Shown in pieces: positions 1-9,971 of a stretch of 56,966 nucleotides of DNA. Origin of the DNA: Sphingomonas populi (GTDB lineage Bacteria > Pseudomonadota > Alphaproteobacteria > Sphingomonadales > Sphingomonadaceae); assembly GCF_004208535.1 (NCBI RefSeq), contig NZ_SGIS01000034.1, positions 1-56,966 on the forward strand, written 5' to 3'. Each line of letters starts with the position of its first letter. Position 1 is the first letter of the stretch. The position numbers were made by a program, and so were the translations under genes. The notes under the pieces are model-generated. The model had not been told where the DNA came from. It worked only from the letters and a program-made list of their open reading frames with translations, and searched no databases.

Positions 1-2
1 GC

Positions 3-362
3 AAAGCCGAACTCACCGCACAGCGGATCGCATATCGGCTCCGTCTCATCCCCGACACCCTGCGAAAAACCATCAGCTTCGATAACGGCACCGAGTTCGC
101 CGAGCATCACCAGCTCCACCAAAGCCTCGGGATCCAGACCTTCTTCTGCGATACTCACAGCCCATGGCAAAAGGGCGGTGTTGAGAACACCATCGGCCGC
201 CTCAGGCGGTTGCTTCCCCGCAAAACCAACCTCGACACCGTCAGCCACAGGAAACTGCGCGCCTATGGCGACCGTCTCAACAACACCCCGCGGAAATGCC
301 TCGACTTCCTGACCCCCGCCGAGGCATTCTCGCAAATCTCAAACGGTGCACTTCAAACGTGA
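3..362 (+). CDS. IS30-family transposase, C-terminal fragment
   Basis: An open frame runs from the window edge to a TGA at 360-362, giving about 119 residues. It reads as the DDE (RNase H-fold) catalytic region of IS30 transposases: SFDNGTEFA carries the second catalytic Asp, and FFCDTHSPWQKGGVENTIG carries the family block with the catalytic Glu, followed by RLRRLLPRK. The N-terminal HTH part lies outside the window. The stop codon lies inside the terminal inverted repeat. No frame disruption is visible, so the complete gene could be active. Confidence 0.85.
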   Translation, partial: KAELTAQRIAYRLRLIPDTLRKTISFDNGTEFAEHHQLHQSLGIQTFFCDTHSPWQKGGVENTIGRLRRLLPRKTNLDTVSHRKLRAYGDRLNNTPRKCLDFLTPAEAFSQISNGALQT

Positions 363-365
363 ATC
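345..365 (+). repeat. IS30 right terminal inverted repeat
   Basis: About 21 bp (GGTGCACTTCAAACGTGAATC). Its reverse complement matches positions 56696-56716 with two differences, so both edge copies belong to the same IS type. The repeat includes the transposase stop codon. Confidence 0.75.
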
Positions 366-370
366 CACAG

Positions 371-427
371 GGTCCAGAGCCACCAGCGCCGCGCCTGCGG
401 CTCTAGACCCCCGCTTTCGCGGGGGAA
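371..427. repeat. Family-B palindrome, truncated by IS30
   Basis: The right half-unit is intact (GACCCCCGCTTTCGCGGGG then GAAC). Of the left half only GGTCCAGAGC remains next to the IS end. The complete version is at 52858-52934, where GTTCCCCCGCGAAAGCGGGG leads into GTCCAGAGC. The IS30 copy therefore interrupts the left hairpin of this unit. The repeat lies 3' of the betaine-type transporter gene. Confidence 0.7.
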
Positions 428-430
428 CAG

Positions 431-1963
431 CTAGAGGCCCACCTTCTTCTCCAGCCACCGCGCCGCCTCTTCAGGCGACTTCTTGTCCGCATCGCGATCC
501 ACAAGATAATTCGCCTCGCGCATCGTCTCGACCGAAATCCGCCCGATCAACGGCTTCAACACCGCCTGAAACCGCGCGTCTTTCGCATGTTCGGGTGACA
601 GCAGCAGGATCGCGTCATAGCCCGGGATCGCGCCCTTCGGATCACCCAACACCGCCAACTTGTCCGCAGCGATCCGCCCGTCCGATGAAAACGCCGGAAT
701 CACATCGGCGGCGCCGCTTTCCAGCGCACGGTACATGAAGGTCGGCTGATACGGGTGCGCCGATCCGAACTCCAGACCATAGGCCCGCTTCACCGCCGCC
801 CATTCGGGCCGGTCGAGAAATTCGATGTCGGTCGCCAACCGCAGCTTGGGCGCGATCGGCACCAGATCGGCGATCGTCTTCACGCCGCGCCGCGCCGCAT
901 CGTCTCCGCGCATCGCGAACGCATAGGCATTCTCAAACCCGAGCCCGCCGAGCAAAGTCACACCGCGCGTGCTTGCCGCCCAGTCGCGCACCCCGGCGTA
1001 GATCGCGGCACGCGGCGGCACGTCGGTCCGCTTCATCGTATCCGCCCAGATCGTGCCGGTATAATCGACATAGACATCGATATCCCCGCCCGACAGCGCA
1101 CCGAGCGCGATGCCCGACCCCAGCCCCTCGCGATAAGCAACGCGGTAGCCCGCCGCCTCCAGCCGATGCCCGATCACGCGCGCGAGAATATATTGCTCGG
1201 AGAACCCCTTGGCGCCGATCACGACGCGAGTCTCCCCGCTCGGCCACATCGGCGCGAGCGCCACCCCCGCCCCGATCGCCAGCACCACCAGCGCACCCCA
1301 CACCGCGCCGCGCCGTCGCCTGGCGATGCCACGCTCGACCAGCCCGAGCAGCGCATCGACCGCCAGCGCCAGCGCCGCCGCGCTGAAGCATCCCGCGAGC
1401 ACCAGCGCCCAGTTCTGCGTCTGCAGGCCAGCGAAGATCATGTCGCCCAAGCTCGGCTGGCCAACCGTGGTGGAGAGCGTCGCCGCGCCGATCGTCCAGA
1501 CGGCGGCGGTGCGGATGCCCGCCATCACCACCGGCGCGACGAGCGGCGCCTCGACCAGCCGCAGCTTCTGCCACGCGGTCATCCCCACGCCATCTGCCGC
1601 CTCGATCACCGCCGGATCGATGCCGGTAAGGCCGGTAACGGCGTTGCGCAGGATCGGCAGCAGCCCGTACAGCGTCAGCGCGAGCAGCGACGGCAGAAAG
1701 CCAAGCGCCGGAATCCCGCCGCCGACCAGGGCCGACAGCGACAGCAGCAGCGGATAGAACAGTGCGAGCAGCGCCAGCGTCGGGATCGTCTGGATCAGGC
1801 TCGCGAACCCGAGCGCGAACCGCGCCACCCCCGGCCGCCGCGCCGACACGATCGCCAGCGGCAGGCTGATGACGATCCCCAGCAGCAACGCCGAGAACGC
1901 CAGCACCAGATGCTGCGCCAGCAACGGCGGCACCCGCCCCATCGCGTCGAGGAAGGCGCTCAC
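431..1963 (-). CDS. Betaine-type ABC importer, fused permease and substrate-binding protein
   Basis: A 510-residue fusion of an OpuC/YehW-type permease and an OsmF/OpuAC-type binding domain, likely importing glycine betaine, choline or a related quaternary amine. Residues 1-210 hold the transmembrane permease with an EAA-type coupling loop at about 120-140 (AADGVGMTAWQKLRLVEAP). A further membrane segment at 221-238 anchors the binding domain, which begins near residue 245 (VVIGAKGFSEQYILARVIG). Fusions of this layout are known in several phyla, including EgtUBC-like ergothioneine importers, so the substrate is not certain. The matching ATPase lies upstream on the same strand, separated by about 150 bp that contain a family-A palindrome. 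Confidence 0.85.
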   Translation of the reverse strand: MSAFLDAMGRVPPLLAQHLVLAFSALLLGIVISLPLAIVSARRPGVARFALGFASLIQTIPTLALLALFYPLLLSLSALVGGGIPALGFLPSLLALTLYGLLPILRNAVTGLTGIDPAVIEAADGVGMTAWQKLRLVEAPLVAPVVMAGIRTAAVWTIGAATLSTTVGQPSLGDMIFAGLQTQNWALVLAGCFSAAALALAVDALLGLVERGIARRRRGAVWGALVVLAIGAGVALAPMWPSGETRVVIGAKGFSEQYILARVIGHRLEAAGYRVAYREGLGSGIALGALSGGDIDVYVDYTGTIWADTMKRTDVPPRAAIYAGVRDWAASTRGVTLLGGLGFENAYAFAMRGDDAARRGVKTIADLVPIAPKLRLATDIEFLDRPEWAAVKRAYGLEFGSAHPYQPTFMYRALESGAADVIPAFSSDGRIAADKLAVLGDPKGAIPGYDAILLLSPEHAKDARFQAVLKPLIGRISVETMREANYLVDRDADKKSPEEAARWLEKKVGL

Positions 1964-2015
1964 GCCGCGCCCCCGCTAAAAACGTCCGGTCGTCCCGAGC
2001 GCCGCTTCCCCCGCT

Positions 2016-2092
2016 CCGTTCGTGCCGAGCGAAGTCGAGGCACCGGCCTCAGCGCTCCATGCATGCCCCTCGACTTCGCTCGGGACGAACGG
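2016..2092. repeat. Family-A REPIN-like palindrome
   Basis: A head-to-head pair of half-units. The left half is CCGTTC followed by the hairpin GTGCC / GGCAC around GAGCGAAGTCGA. The right half, read on the minus strand, is CCGTTC followed by GTCCC / GGGGC around the same core. It sits between two genes of one transporter, where it could form a long hairpin in the transcript and change relative expression. Confidence 0.85.
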
Positions 2093-2117
2093 ATCACGGG
2101 GCGCAGCAAAGCTTCCA

Positions 2118-2897
2118 TCACCCCCCGCCCCCGATCTCACGCAGCCGCCGCGCCTGTTCGCGCGGCACCGCCACCAGCGCGTCGGCCTCCGCCCCGCCCT
2201 CACCCGCCAGCAGCGCCTGCGGGGTCGCATCGGCGACGATCCGCCCGCCCGCCATCACCAGCACGCGATCGGCGAGGATCAGCGCCTCGGCCATGTCATG
2301 CGTCACCATGATCGTGGTGAGTCCAAGCCGGTCATGCAACGCGCGGATCGCGATGCCGAGCTGGTCGCGCGTCACCGGATCGAGCGCGCCGAACGGCTCG
2401 TCCATCAGCATCAGCCCCGGCTCCAGCGCGAGCGCGCGCGCCACCCCAACACGCTGGCGCTGCCCGCCCGAGAGCGCATCGGGCATGCGCCCAGCAAAGT
2501 CGCGTGGCAGATCGACCAGATCGAGCAAGTCCGCGACACGCCCGGCGCGATCCTTGCCGCCGGTCAGCCGCAGTCCGATCGCGATATTCTCCCCGACGTT
2601 CATATGCGGGAACAGGCCGATGTTCTGGAACACATAGCCGATCCGCCGCCGCAACAGATGCGCGTCGCCCGCTGCCACGTCCGCGTCGCCGATGCGGATA
2701 CCGCCCGCGCTCGGTTCGATCAGCCGGTTGACCATTTTGAGCAAGGTCGACTTGCCCGATCCCGACGCCCCGACCAGCGCGACGAAGCTGCCGCCCGCGA
2801 TCTCGACCGAAATATCGTCGACCGCGACCGCGCCGGGATAGCGCTTCGAAACGCGATCGAACGCCACCGACGGGCCGGAAACGCGGGACGCTGGCAT
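2118..2897 (-). CDS. Betaine-type ABC importer, ATP-binding protein
   Basis: A 259-residue ABC ATPase of the ProV/OpuCA type. Walker A GASGSGKST is at about 43-51, the Q-loop at YVFQN, the signature LSGGQRQR at about 142-149, and Walker B LMLMDEP at about 162-168. The C-terminal CBS domains of classical ProV/OpuCA are absent, as in YehX-type ATPases. I chose the ATG at 2897; a longer frame to 2975 would start inside the family-B palindrome at 2941-2964. It would pair with the fused permease-binding protein downstream to form a complete importer. Confidence 0.85.
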   Translation of the reverse strand: MPASRVSGPSVAFDRVSKRYPGAVAVDDISVEIAGGSFVALVGASGSGKSTLLKMVNRLIEPSAGGIRIGDADVAAGDAHLLRRRIGYVFQNIGLFPHMNVGENIAIGLRLTGGKDRAGRVADLLDLVDLPRDFAGRMPDALSGGQRQRVGVARALALEPGLMLMDEPFGALDPVTRDQLGIAIRALHDRLGLTTIMVTHDMAEALILADRVLVMAGGRIVADATPQALLAGEGGAEADALVAVPREQARRLREIGGGG

Positions 2898-2940
2898 CGC
2901 GCTTGTTGTGCTGGAGCCGCCCGGCAACGTCAAACCCCAA

Positions 2941-2964
2941 GTTCCCCCGCCCTCGCGGGGGAAC
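2941..2964. repeat. Family-B hairpin, single half-unit
   Basis: A perfect palindrome with a 10-bp stem (GTTCCCCCGC / GCGGGGGAAC) and loop CCTC, in the divergent gap between the ABC ATPase and an SDR gene. The stem matches the half-units at 371-427 and 52858-52934. Confidence 0.75.
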
Positions 2965-3004
2965 GGCGATTTCACCGACGCAGTAACCTCGATATGGGGG
3001 AAGC

Positions 3005-3781
3005 ATGGCCAAATCGATCTTCATCACCGGCGGCGCCTCCGGCATCGGCCGCGCGACCGCGATCCTGTTCGCGCAGCGCGGCTGGCGAGTCGGGCTGGCG
3101 GATATCGACGAAGCCGGCCTCGCCGCGACGCGCAGGCTGCTGCCGCCCGGCATGGTCGAGACCTATGTCATGGACGTGCGCGACCGCACCGGCTGGGGCA
3201 CCACACTCGACGCCTTCACCGCATCCAGCGCCGGCCAGTTCGACGTGCTGTTCAACAATGCCGGCATCGCCACCGGCGGCCCGCTCACCGCGACCGGCTT
3301 CGACGCGATCGACCGAACCGTTGCGATCAATGTCACCGGCGTGCTCAACGGCGCGAAGATCGGCCACGCCTATCTCGCGCGCACGCCCGGCGCGTGCCTG
3401 CTCAACACCGCTTCGGCTTCGGCGATCTACGGCAGCGCCGGCCTCGCCACCTATTCAGCGACCAAATTCGCGGTGCGCGGGCTGACCGAGGCGCTCGATG
3501 TCGAATGGGCGCGCGACGGCATCCGCGTCCGCGCGATCGTCCCCGCCTTCATCGAAACCCCGCTGCTCGACGGCACGGTCGACGGCAGCAACCGCACGAT
3601 CCGCGAAACGGTCAGCGCCGCAGGCTTCGAACTCACGCCCGTAGAAGCGGTCGCGCAGGCGGCATGGGACGCCGTCCACGGCACGCGCGTCCACACCTAT
3701 GTCGGGCGCACCGCGCACATCATGGCGCTCGCCGCGCGGTTCGCCCCGGCAATGCTGCGCAAACGCATGCGGCGCGACTGA
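3005..3781 (+). CDS. SDR-family NAD(P)-dependent oxidoreductase
   Basis: A classical short-chain dehydrogenase of 258 residues. The cofactor motif TGGASGIG is at 8-15, NNAG at 84-87, the catalytic Ser near 138 and YSATK at 150-154. The Asp in LADID at the end of the second strand favours NAD over NADP. The ATG at 3005 follows GGGGGAAGC, an adequate ribosome binding site. The substrate cannot be told from sequence; it stands alone, divergent from the ABC importer. Confidence 0.85.
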   Translation: MAKSIFITGGASGIGRATAILFAQRGWRVGLADIDEAGLAATRRLLPPGMVETYVMDVRDRTGWGTTLDAFTASSAGQFDVLFNNAGIATGGPLTATGFDAIDRTVAINVTGVLNGAKIGHAYLARTPGACLLNTASASAIYGSAGLATYSATKFAVRGLTEALDVEWARDGIRVRAIVPAFIETPLLDGTVDGSNRTIRETVSAAGFELTPVEAVAQAAWDAVHGTRVHTYVGRTAHIMALAARFAPAMLRKRMRRD

Positions 3782-3821
3782 CCCCGAGCCGCTTTCCCGG
3801 TGAGAAACGAACGCGATCGTT

Positions 3822-3852
3822 GCACTTTGGCAACGCAGGTGCAGCAAAGTGC
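3822..3852. promoter_or_regulatory. Inverted repeat upstream of the MipA/OmpV gene
   Basis: Perfect 8-bp arms GCACTTTG (3822-3829) and CAAAGTGC (3845-3852) with a 15-bp spacer, about 90 bp before the next start codon. It could be an operator or a leader hairpin. I recognise no regulator consensus. Confidence 0.3.
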
Positions 3853-3941
3853 GGAGGCGTCGAAAGTTGCGGAGCGATTTGGACGGGCTCGGCGTTACGG
3901 CCCCGTAATATGCTCGCGCCCAATATGACAGGGAGTTCTCA

Positions 3942-4826
3942 GTGCCGAATATCATCCGCCGTGGCCTAGCCGCCGTTCTTCCGATCGCAGCCGTGTTGGG
4001 CGCCGCGCCCGCGCTCGCGCAGAGCGCCGCACCCGCCGCACAGGACAATGCCGATCTCGCCTCCAAGTTCGGCGGCGACAACGTGACGGTCGGCGTCGCG
4101 GCAGCCTATGTGCCCGATTACGAAGGCTCGGACAACTACCGCTTCGTGCCGGCGCCGCTGGTGATCGGCCAGTTCAAGGGCTTCGCGTTCAGTGTCATCG
4201 GCAACCGCGCCAGCCTTGATCTCATCCCCAACAACCCCGGCGACAAGATCGATTTCCAGCTCGGGCCGATCGCAGTGCTCAACTTCGATCGCACCAAGCT
4301 CAAGGACATCGACGATCGCGCGATCCGCCGGCTTGGCAAGGTCGATACCGCGATCGAACTCGGCGGCTATGTCGGCATCGGCAAGACCGGCATCATCACC
4401 AGCCCCTACGACAAACTCTCGATCTCGGTGAGCTACCGTCACGACGTCAACAACGCGCATGACAGCGAGATCTGGCAGCCGGCGATCAACTATCTCACCC
4501 CGCTCAGCCGCAAGGCGGCGGTCGGCCTCACCGCGTCCGCCAACCGCGTCGGCAGCGGCTATGCGCAGACCTATTACAGCATCACGCCGCAGCAGAGCCT
4601 GTCGAGCGGCCTGCCGGTCTACAACGCCAAGGCCGGCTGGAAGAACTATCAGCTCGGCGGCTATGTCACGTATGCGCTGACCGGCGACCTGCTCCAGGGT
4701 TTCAAGCTGATCGCGGGCGGCGCGTATTCGCGCCTGCTCGGCGACTATTCCTACAGCCCGATCGTGCGGCTGCAGGGCAAGCCCAGCCAGTGGATCGGCG
4801 CGCTCGGGGTTGCGTACACCTTCTAA
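3942..4826 (+). CDS. MipA/OmpV-family outer membrane protein
   Basis: 294 residues with a GTG start preceded by GGGAG. A signal peptide ends at APALAQ (about residue 27). The rest is rich in alternating strands typical of the MipA/OmpV beta-barrel (for example VTVGVAAAYVPDYEGSDNYRF and a C-terminal WIGALGVAYTF ending in Phe, the usual outer-membrane insertion signal). Family members act as scaffolds for murein enzymes or as outer membrane proteins of unclear role. A probable monocistronic gene. Confidence 0.85.
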   Translation: MPNIIRRGLAAVLPIAAVLGAAPALAQSAAPAAQDNADLASKFGGDNVTVGVAAAYVPDYEGSDNYRFVPAPLVIGQFKGFAFSVIGNRASLDLIPNNPGDKIDFQLGPIAVLNFDRTKLKDIDDRAIRRLGKVDTAIELGGYVGIGKTGIITSPYDKLSISVSYRHDVNNAHDSEIWQPAINYLTPLSRKAAVGLTASANRVGSGYAQTYYSITPQQSLSSGLPVYNAKAGWKNYQLGGYVTYALTGDLLQGFKLIAGGAYSRLLGDYSYSPIVRLQGKPSQWIGALGVAYTF

Positions 4827-4963
4827 AACGTCTCTACGGGGCGCATGTGTGCGTGCCTCCGCGACTCCGGCCGTTCCCGCCTGCCAAGGGCGAGAGCGGC
4901 CGTGGCGTATCCGGTTCCGGGCGGGGTGCGCACCCTGGCTCAAGGTGACATGCCGGAAGGACG

Positions 4964-5917
4964 ATGATGACTGCCCTGCACGAGGACTCCCTCGATACGC
5001 GTAACGAGCGCCGTGAATTTTTCCGCACCGCGCTCGGCGCCGCTGCGATCACCGCCACGGGCGCCGCCGCCCTTACGATCACGTCGATCGCACGCGCGGA
5101 TACCGTCGCCGATTCGTCGCTGTTCAATTTCGCGCTCAACTTCGAATATCTGCTCGGGCAGTTCTACGGCCTCGCCGCCAACGGCGCCGGCCTTCCCGCC
5201 GCGCAGTTGACGGGCGCGGGCACTGCCGGCGCCGTCACCGGCGGCCGCCAGGCGACCTTCACCGATCCCGTCGTCGCGCAGATCGCCAGCGAGTTCGCGA
5301 GCGAGGCCGCCGCGCGCGTCGCCTTCCTGCGCACCACCACCGGCGCCGACGTGATCGCCCAGCCCAAGATCGATCTCGACGTGACCGCGACAGCCGCGTT
5401 CAGCACCGCGATGCGCGCCGCCGGCCTCGTCGCCTCGGGCACCGGCTTCGATGTCTATGCGAACGACAGCAACTTCCTGCTCGCCGCCTTCTTCCTCGAA
5501 GACGTCGTCGCAACCGCGTATCGCGGCCTCGTCACCAGCGTGACCGATGCCACCAACCGCGAGTCGATGGTCGGCCTGCTCGGCGCGGCGTCGTACCGCG
5601 CCGGCACGATCCGCACCCTGCTTTACGCCAAGGGCGCCGCCAGTGGATCGACGCTGCGCGCCAATGCGGACGCGATCTCGAACGTGCGCGACGCGCTCGA
5701 CGGCACCACCGACGACGATCAGGGCATCTCGCCGACCACCGACGCGAACAGCAATCTGGTCTCGAACATCACCCCGGCAGGCCCGGACGGCATCGCTTTC
5801 GGCCGCGCGGCCACCTCGGTGCTCAATATCGTTTATCTCAACAGCCTCGCGGTTGCGGTGGGCGGCTTCTTCCCCGCCGGCGTCAACGGCGCGACCGTCA
5901 CCAGCGGCGCGAACTGA
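4964..5917 (+). CDS. Tat-exported ferritin-like protein
   Basis: 317 residues of the Ferritin_2 type (PF13668-like). The N-terminus has a twin-arginine signal (RREFFRTALGAAAITATGAA) with cleavage predicted after SIARA, so it should be exported folded to the periplasm. Helices such as LFNFALNFEYLLGQFYG and NFLLAAFFLEDVVATAYRG match the four-helix core. The start may be the ATG at 4964 or the adjacent one at 4967; GGAAGGA precedes both. The next gene is a paralogue, giving a tandem pair. The biochemical role of this family is not established. Confidence 0.8.
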   Translation: MMTALHEDSLDTRNERREFFRTALGAAAITATGAAALTITSIARADTVADSSLFNFALNFEYLLGQFYGLAANGAGLPAAQLTGAGTAGAVTGGRQATFTDPVVAQIASEFASEAAARVAFLRTTTGADVIAQPKIDLDVTATAAFSTAMRAAGLVASGTGFDVYANDSNFLLAAFFLEDVVATAYRGLVTSVTDATNRESMVGLLGAASYRAGTIRTLLYAKGAASGSTLRANADAISNVRDALDGTTDDDQGISPTTDANSNLVSNITPAGPDGIAFGRAATSVLNIVYLNSLAVAVGGFFPAGVNGATVTSGAN

Positions 5918-5958
5918 TCCTCGCCGCACGCTCTCGAATTCCGCCCGGAGACTTTCCC

Positions 5959-6978
5959 GTGACTGATATACTCTCGACCACGCCGAGCACCGCCGAAGAT
6001 AGCCGCCGCCTCGCGCGTCGCCACTTCCTGCGCACGACCGGCCAGATCACCGTTGCAGCCGGCGGCCTCGCGCTGCTCAGCGCCTGCGGCGGCAGTGACA
6101 ATTCGGGCGGTACGGTGACCCCCACGCCGACCCCGACCTCGACCAACACCGCCGCGATCATCAACGCCGATGCGCTCAACCTCGCGCTCAACTTCGCCTA
6201 TCTGCAGGCGCAGTTCTTCGCGTTCGCCACGACCGGCGCCAACATCTCGGCGATCGCCGACACCCCGGCACATCCCGGCGGCGGCGCCGCGCTCCTCACC
6301 GGCACCGGCCAGCAAGGCACCGTGACGGGCGGTCGCGCGGTGAGCTTCAGCAATCCCACTATCGCGCAATACGCCCGCGAGATCGCCGCCGATGATCTCG
6401 CGCACCTCGCCTTCCTGCGCTCGGCGCTGGGATCGTCGGCGGTGGCGATGCCCTCGCTCAACATCGATGGCAGCGCGAGCGGCGCGTTCAGCACCTTCGC
6501 TCAGGCCGCCGGCTATGTCGCGTCGGGCGTCACGTTCGATCCCTATGCCAGCGATCTCAACTTCCTGCTCGCCGCCTTCATCTTCAAGGATGTCGCGGTA
6601 ACGGCGTACAAGGGCGTGACGACCCTGTTGTCGAGCACGCTCACGCTCGATGCCGCTGCCGGGCTGCTCACCACGCAGGCCTATCATGCCGCGTTGATCC
6701 GCACGACACTCTACACGATGGGCCAGGGCACCGCCGCCGGCCAGTTCAGCAACGCACGCGACACTTTCGATGGCTCGGCCGATATCGACCAGGGCATCAC
6801 CGGCACCGCGACCACGGCCAACATCGTGCCCGCCGACGCGCAGGGCCGCGTCTACACCCGCACCGCCGGTCAGGTACTCAACGTCGCCTATCAGAACCGC
6901 GCGGCGGTCACGTTGGGCGGCTTCTTCCCCGCCGGCGCCAACGGCAACATCAAGACCAGCGCGGCAAGCAACGCCTGA
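5959..6978 (+). CDS. Tat-exported ferritin-like lipoprotein
   Basis: 339 residues, a paralogue of the preceding gene. The GTG start is preceded by GGAGA. The N-terminus carries both a twin-arginine motif (RRHFLRTTG) and a lipobox (LLSAC at about residues 35-39), so it is probably a Tat-exported lipoprotein. A Thr/Pro linker (TPTPTPTSTNT) separates the lipid anchor from a Ferritin_2 domain whose helices (LNLALNFAYLQAQFFAF, NFLLAAFIFKDVAVTAYKG) align with the neighbour. Only 41 bp separate the genes, so one is likely tethered and one soluble in the same compartment. Confidence 0.8.
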   Translation: MTDILSTTPSTAEDSRRLARRHFLRTTGQITVAAGGLALLSACGGSDNSGGTVTPTPTPTSTNTAAIINADALNLALNFAYLQAQFFAFATTGANISAIADTPAHPGGGAALLTGTGQQGTVTGGRAVSFSNPTIAQYAREIAADDLAHLAFLRSALGSSAVAMPSLNIDGSASGAFSTFAQAAGYVASGVTFDPYASDLNFLLAAFIFKDVAVTAYKGVTTLLSSTLTLDAAAGLLTTQAYHAALIRTTLYTMGQGTAAGQFSNARDTFDGSADIDQGITGTATTANIVPADAQGRVYTRTAGQVLNVAYQNRAAVTLGGFFPAGANGNIKTSAASNA

Positions 6979-7040
6979 AACACGCGTTAACGCGGCGGGT
7001 CTTTCCAACCCGCCGCAAAGCCGCTACGCTCGCGTCATTC

Positions 7041-7138
7041 CCCGGGGAGCCATCAGGCTGAGAGGGGCGGTGCAAATCCGCCCGACCCGTAGAACCTGAT
7101 CCGGCCCCTTCACGGGCTTACCGGCGTAGGGAGGGAAC
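7041..7138 (+). promoter_or_regulatory. TPP riboswitch (THI element)
   Basis: Contains the conserved thi-box parts in order: GGCTGAGAG (about 7057-7065), CCCGTAGAACCTGATCCGG (about 7086-7104) and ACCGGCGTAGGGA (about 7120-7132). It lies about 55 bp before thiC. Thiamine pyrophosphate binding is known to switch off such leaders, most often by blocking translation in proteobacteria. Confidence 0.93.
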
Positions 7139-7190
7139 GGCCTTTTTCTCATCGGAAAGTCCGTTTTCTCCCATTTGAGGAGACGACGAG

Positions 7191-9068
<1,878 letters not shown>

Positions 9069-9103
9069 CGCGCCGCCACGGTGAGGTTGGCTCTCGCCGC
9101 CGC

Positions 9104-9394
9104 CTAAAGGTGGCGGTCGGGGTCCATCGCTTTGTGGAGAACGCGCAAGATCATCACCTCTTCGGGATCGATCTGATAATAGAGGCGATGCTCACCGGCA
9201 GGTATACTGCGGAGGCCGGGACATAGATCGTCCCGCGCCGCGCCGAGGCCGGGGAAATCCGCCAGCCGGGTCGCCGTCATGTTGATGGTCTGGAGATAGT
9301 GTTCGGCTTTGGCGCGTCCGTGCGTGGCGATGCCGTAGTCGAGGATCGATTCGAGATCAGCGTCCGCGCTCTCGCTGAGCGCAACGCGGATCAC
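9104..9394 (-). CDS. parE: ParE-family toxin
   Basis: 96 residues of the RelE/ParE toxin superfamily: ALSESADADLESILDYG, then a long helix and a beta-rich C-terminus with RSIPAGEHRLYYQID. Known ParE toxins poison DNA gyrase, although RelE-type mRNA cleavage cannot be excluded. The start overlaps the antitoxin stop by 4 bp (ATGA), which indicates translational coupling. Confidence 0.85.
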   Translation of the reverse strand: MIRVALSESADADLESILDYGIATHGRAKAEHYLQTINMTATRLADFPGLGAARDDLCPGLRSIPAGEHRLYYQIDPEEVMILRVLHKAMDPDRHL

Positions 9395-9633
9395 ACCAAA
9401 CCGTCCCGCTTTCGCCGATCCGCAATGATATCGTCGATCGTCCGATCGCTAACCCCGGACGCGCGCCCCTCATCGATCGCCGCCCGCAACCGCTCAAGCT
9501 GCTCGGTCGCCGCCTGATCGCGCCGCACCAGATCGCGCACATAGTCGCTGGTGCTGCTGTAATCGCCGTCGGCGACACGCCGCTCCGCCCAGCTCTTGAG
9601 CTTGTCGGGGATCGAGATGTTCATCTGCGCCAT
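9391..9633 (-). CDS. parD: ParD-family antitoxin
   Basis: 80 residues. The N-terminal ribbon-helix-helix region (MNISIPDKLKSWAERRVADG then YSSTSDYVRDLVRRD) binds DNA in ParD proteins. The C-terminal helix, ending RTIDDIIADRRKRDGLV, would cover the toxin. Two starts are possible: ATG 9633, only 6 bp from a candidate -10 box, or ATG 9624 (MNISIPD), which fits family alignments better. Confidence 0.85.
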   Translation of the reverse strand: MAQMNISIPDKLKSWAERRVADGDYSSTSDYVRDLVRRDQAATEQLERLRAAIDEGRASGVSDRTIDDIIADRRKRDGLV

Positions 9634-9639
9634 GTCGCG

Positions 9640-9668
9640 CTTATACGATTTTGCGCTAAGTTTGACAA
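9640..9668 (-). promoter_or_regulatory. Promoter of the parDE operon
   Basis: On the minus strand, TTGTCA (9668-9663), a 17-bp spacer and TATAAG (9645-9640) form a good sigma-70-like promoter. The -10 box ends 6 bp before the parD ATG, so transcription should start at or very near the start codon. Confidence 0.6.
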
Positions 9669-9704
9669 TTACAGTTCTACTGCCGACGCTACAATCGGTA
9701 CTGG

Positions 9705-9971
9705 TCAGTAATGGTAACGACAGCTCAGGACTTCCAGCGCCTGCGTGTCACCGCTGCCCGTGACCCGATACACAAGCCGATGCTCGCTGTTGATGCGACG
9801 TGACCACCACCCGCTTAGGTTTTTCCGAAGCGGCTCGGGTTTGCCCGTTCCACGAAACGGATCGCGTAAACATTCGCCGAGCAATGTATTGATCCGCTCC
9901 AGCACCTTAGGGTCTTCACGCGACCAACCGACATAATCGTGCCAAGCATCGGCCCGGAACACGATCTTCAC
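9705..9971 (-). CDS. yoeB: YoeB toxin
   Basis: 88 residues, close to the E. coli YoeB pattern over its whole length: WHDYVGW near the N-terminus, KPEPLRKNLSGWWSRRINSE HRLVYR in the centre, and the C-terminal CRYHY. The equivalents of the catalytic Glu, Arg and C-terminal His of this ribosome-dependent mRNA endoribonuclease are all present. It overlaps the yefM stop by 4 bp. Confidence 0.93.
   Translation of the reverse strand: MKIVFRADAWHDYVGWSREDPKVLERINTLLGECLRDPFRGTGKPEPLRKNLSGWWSRRINSEHRLVYRVTGSGDTQALEVLSCRYHY

Larger units (their letters stand above)
1..365 (+). mobile_element. IS30-family element, 3' part (right end)
   Basis: The 3' end of an IS30-family insertion sequence, cut by the window edge. 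It holds the C-terminal third of the transposase and ends in an inverted repeat that matches the left end of the second IS30 copy at the right edge of the window. The downstream flank starts inside a family-B palindrome (positions 371-427), so this copy appears to have inserted into that repeat. Confidence 0.85.

Noticed and set aside
4940..5929. Long open frame on the minus strand opposite the first ferritin-like gene; similar cases at 7857-9062, 14025-15851, 15970-17397 and 32085-34010.
   Set aside because: Antisense shadows caused by GC-rich codon use. They lack recognisable domains and the opposite strand has clear genes.
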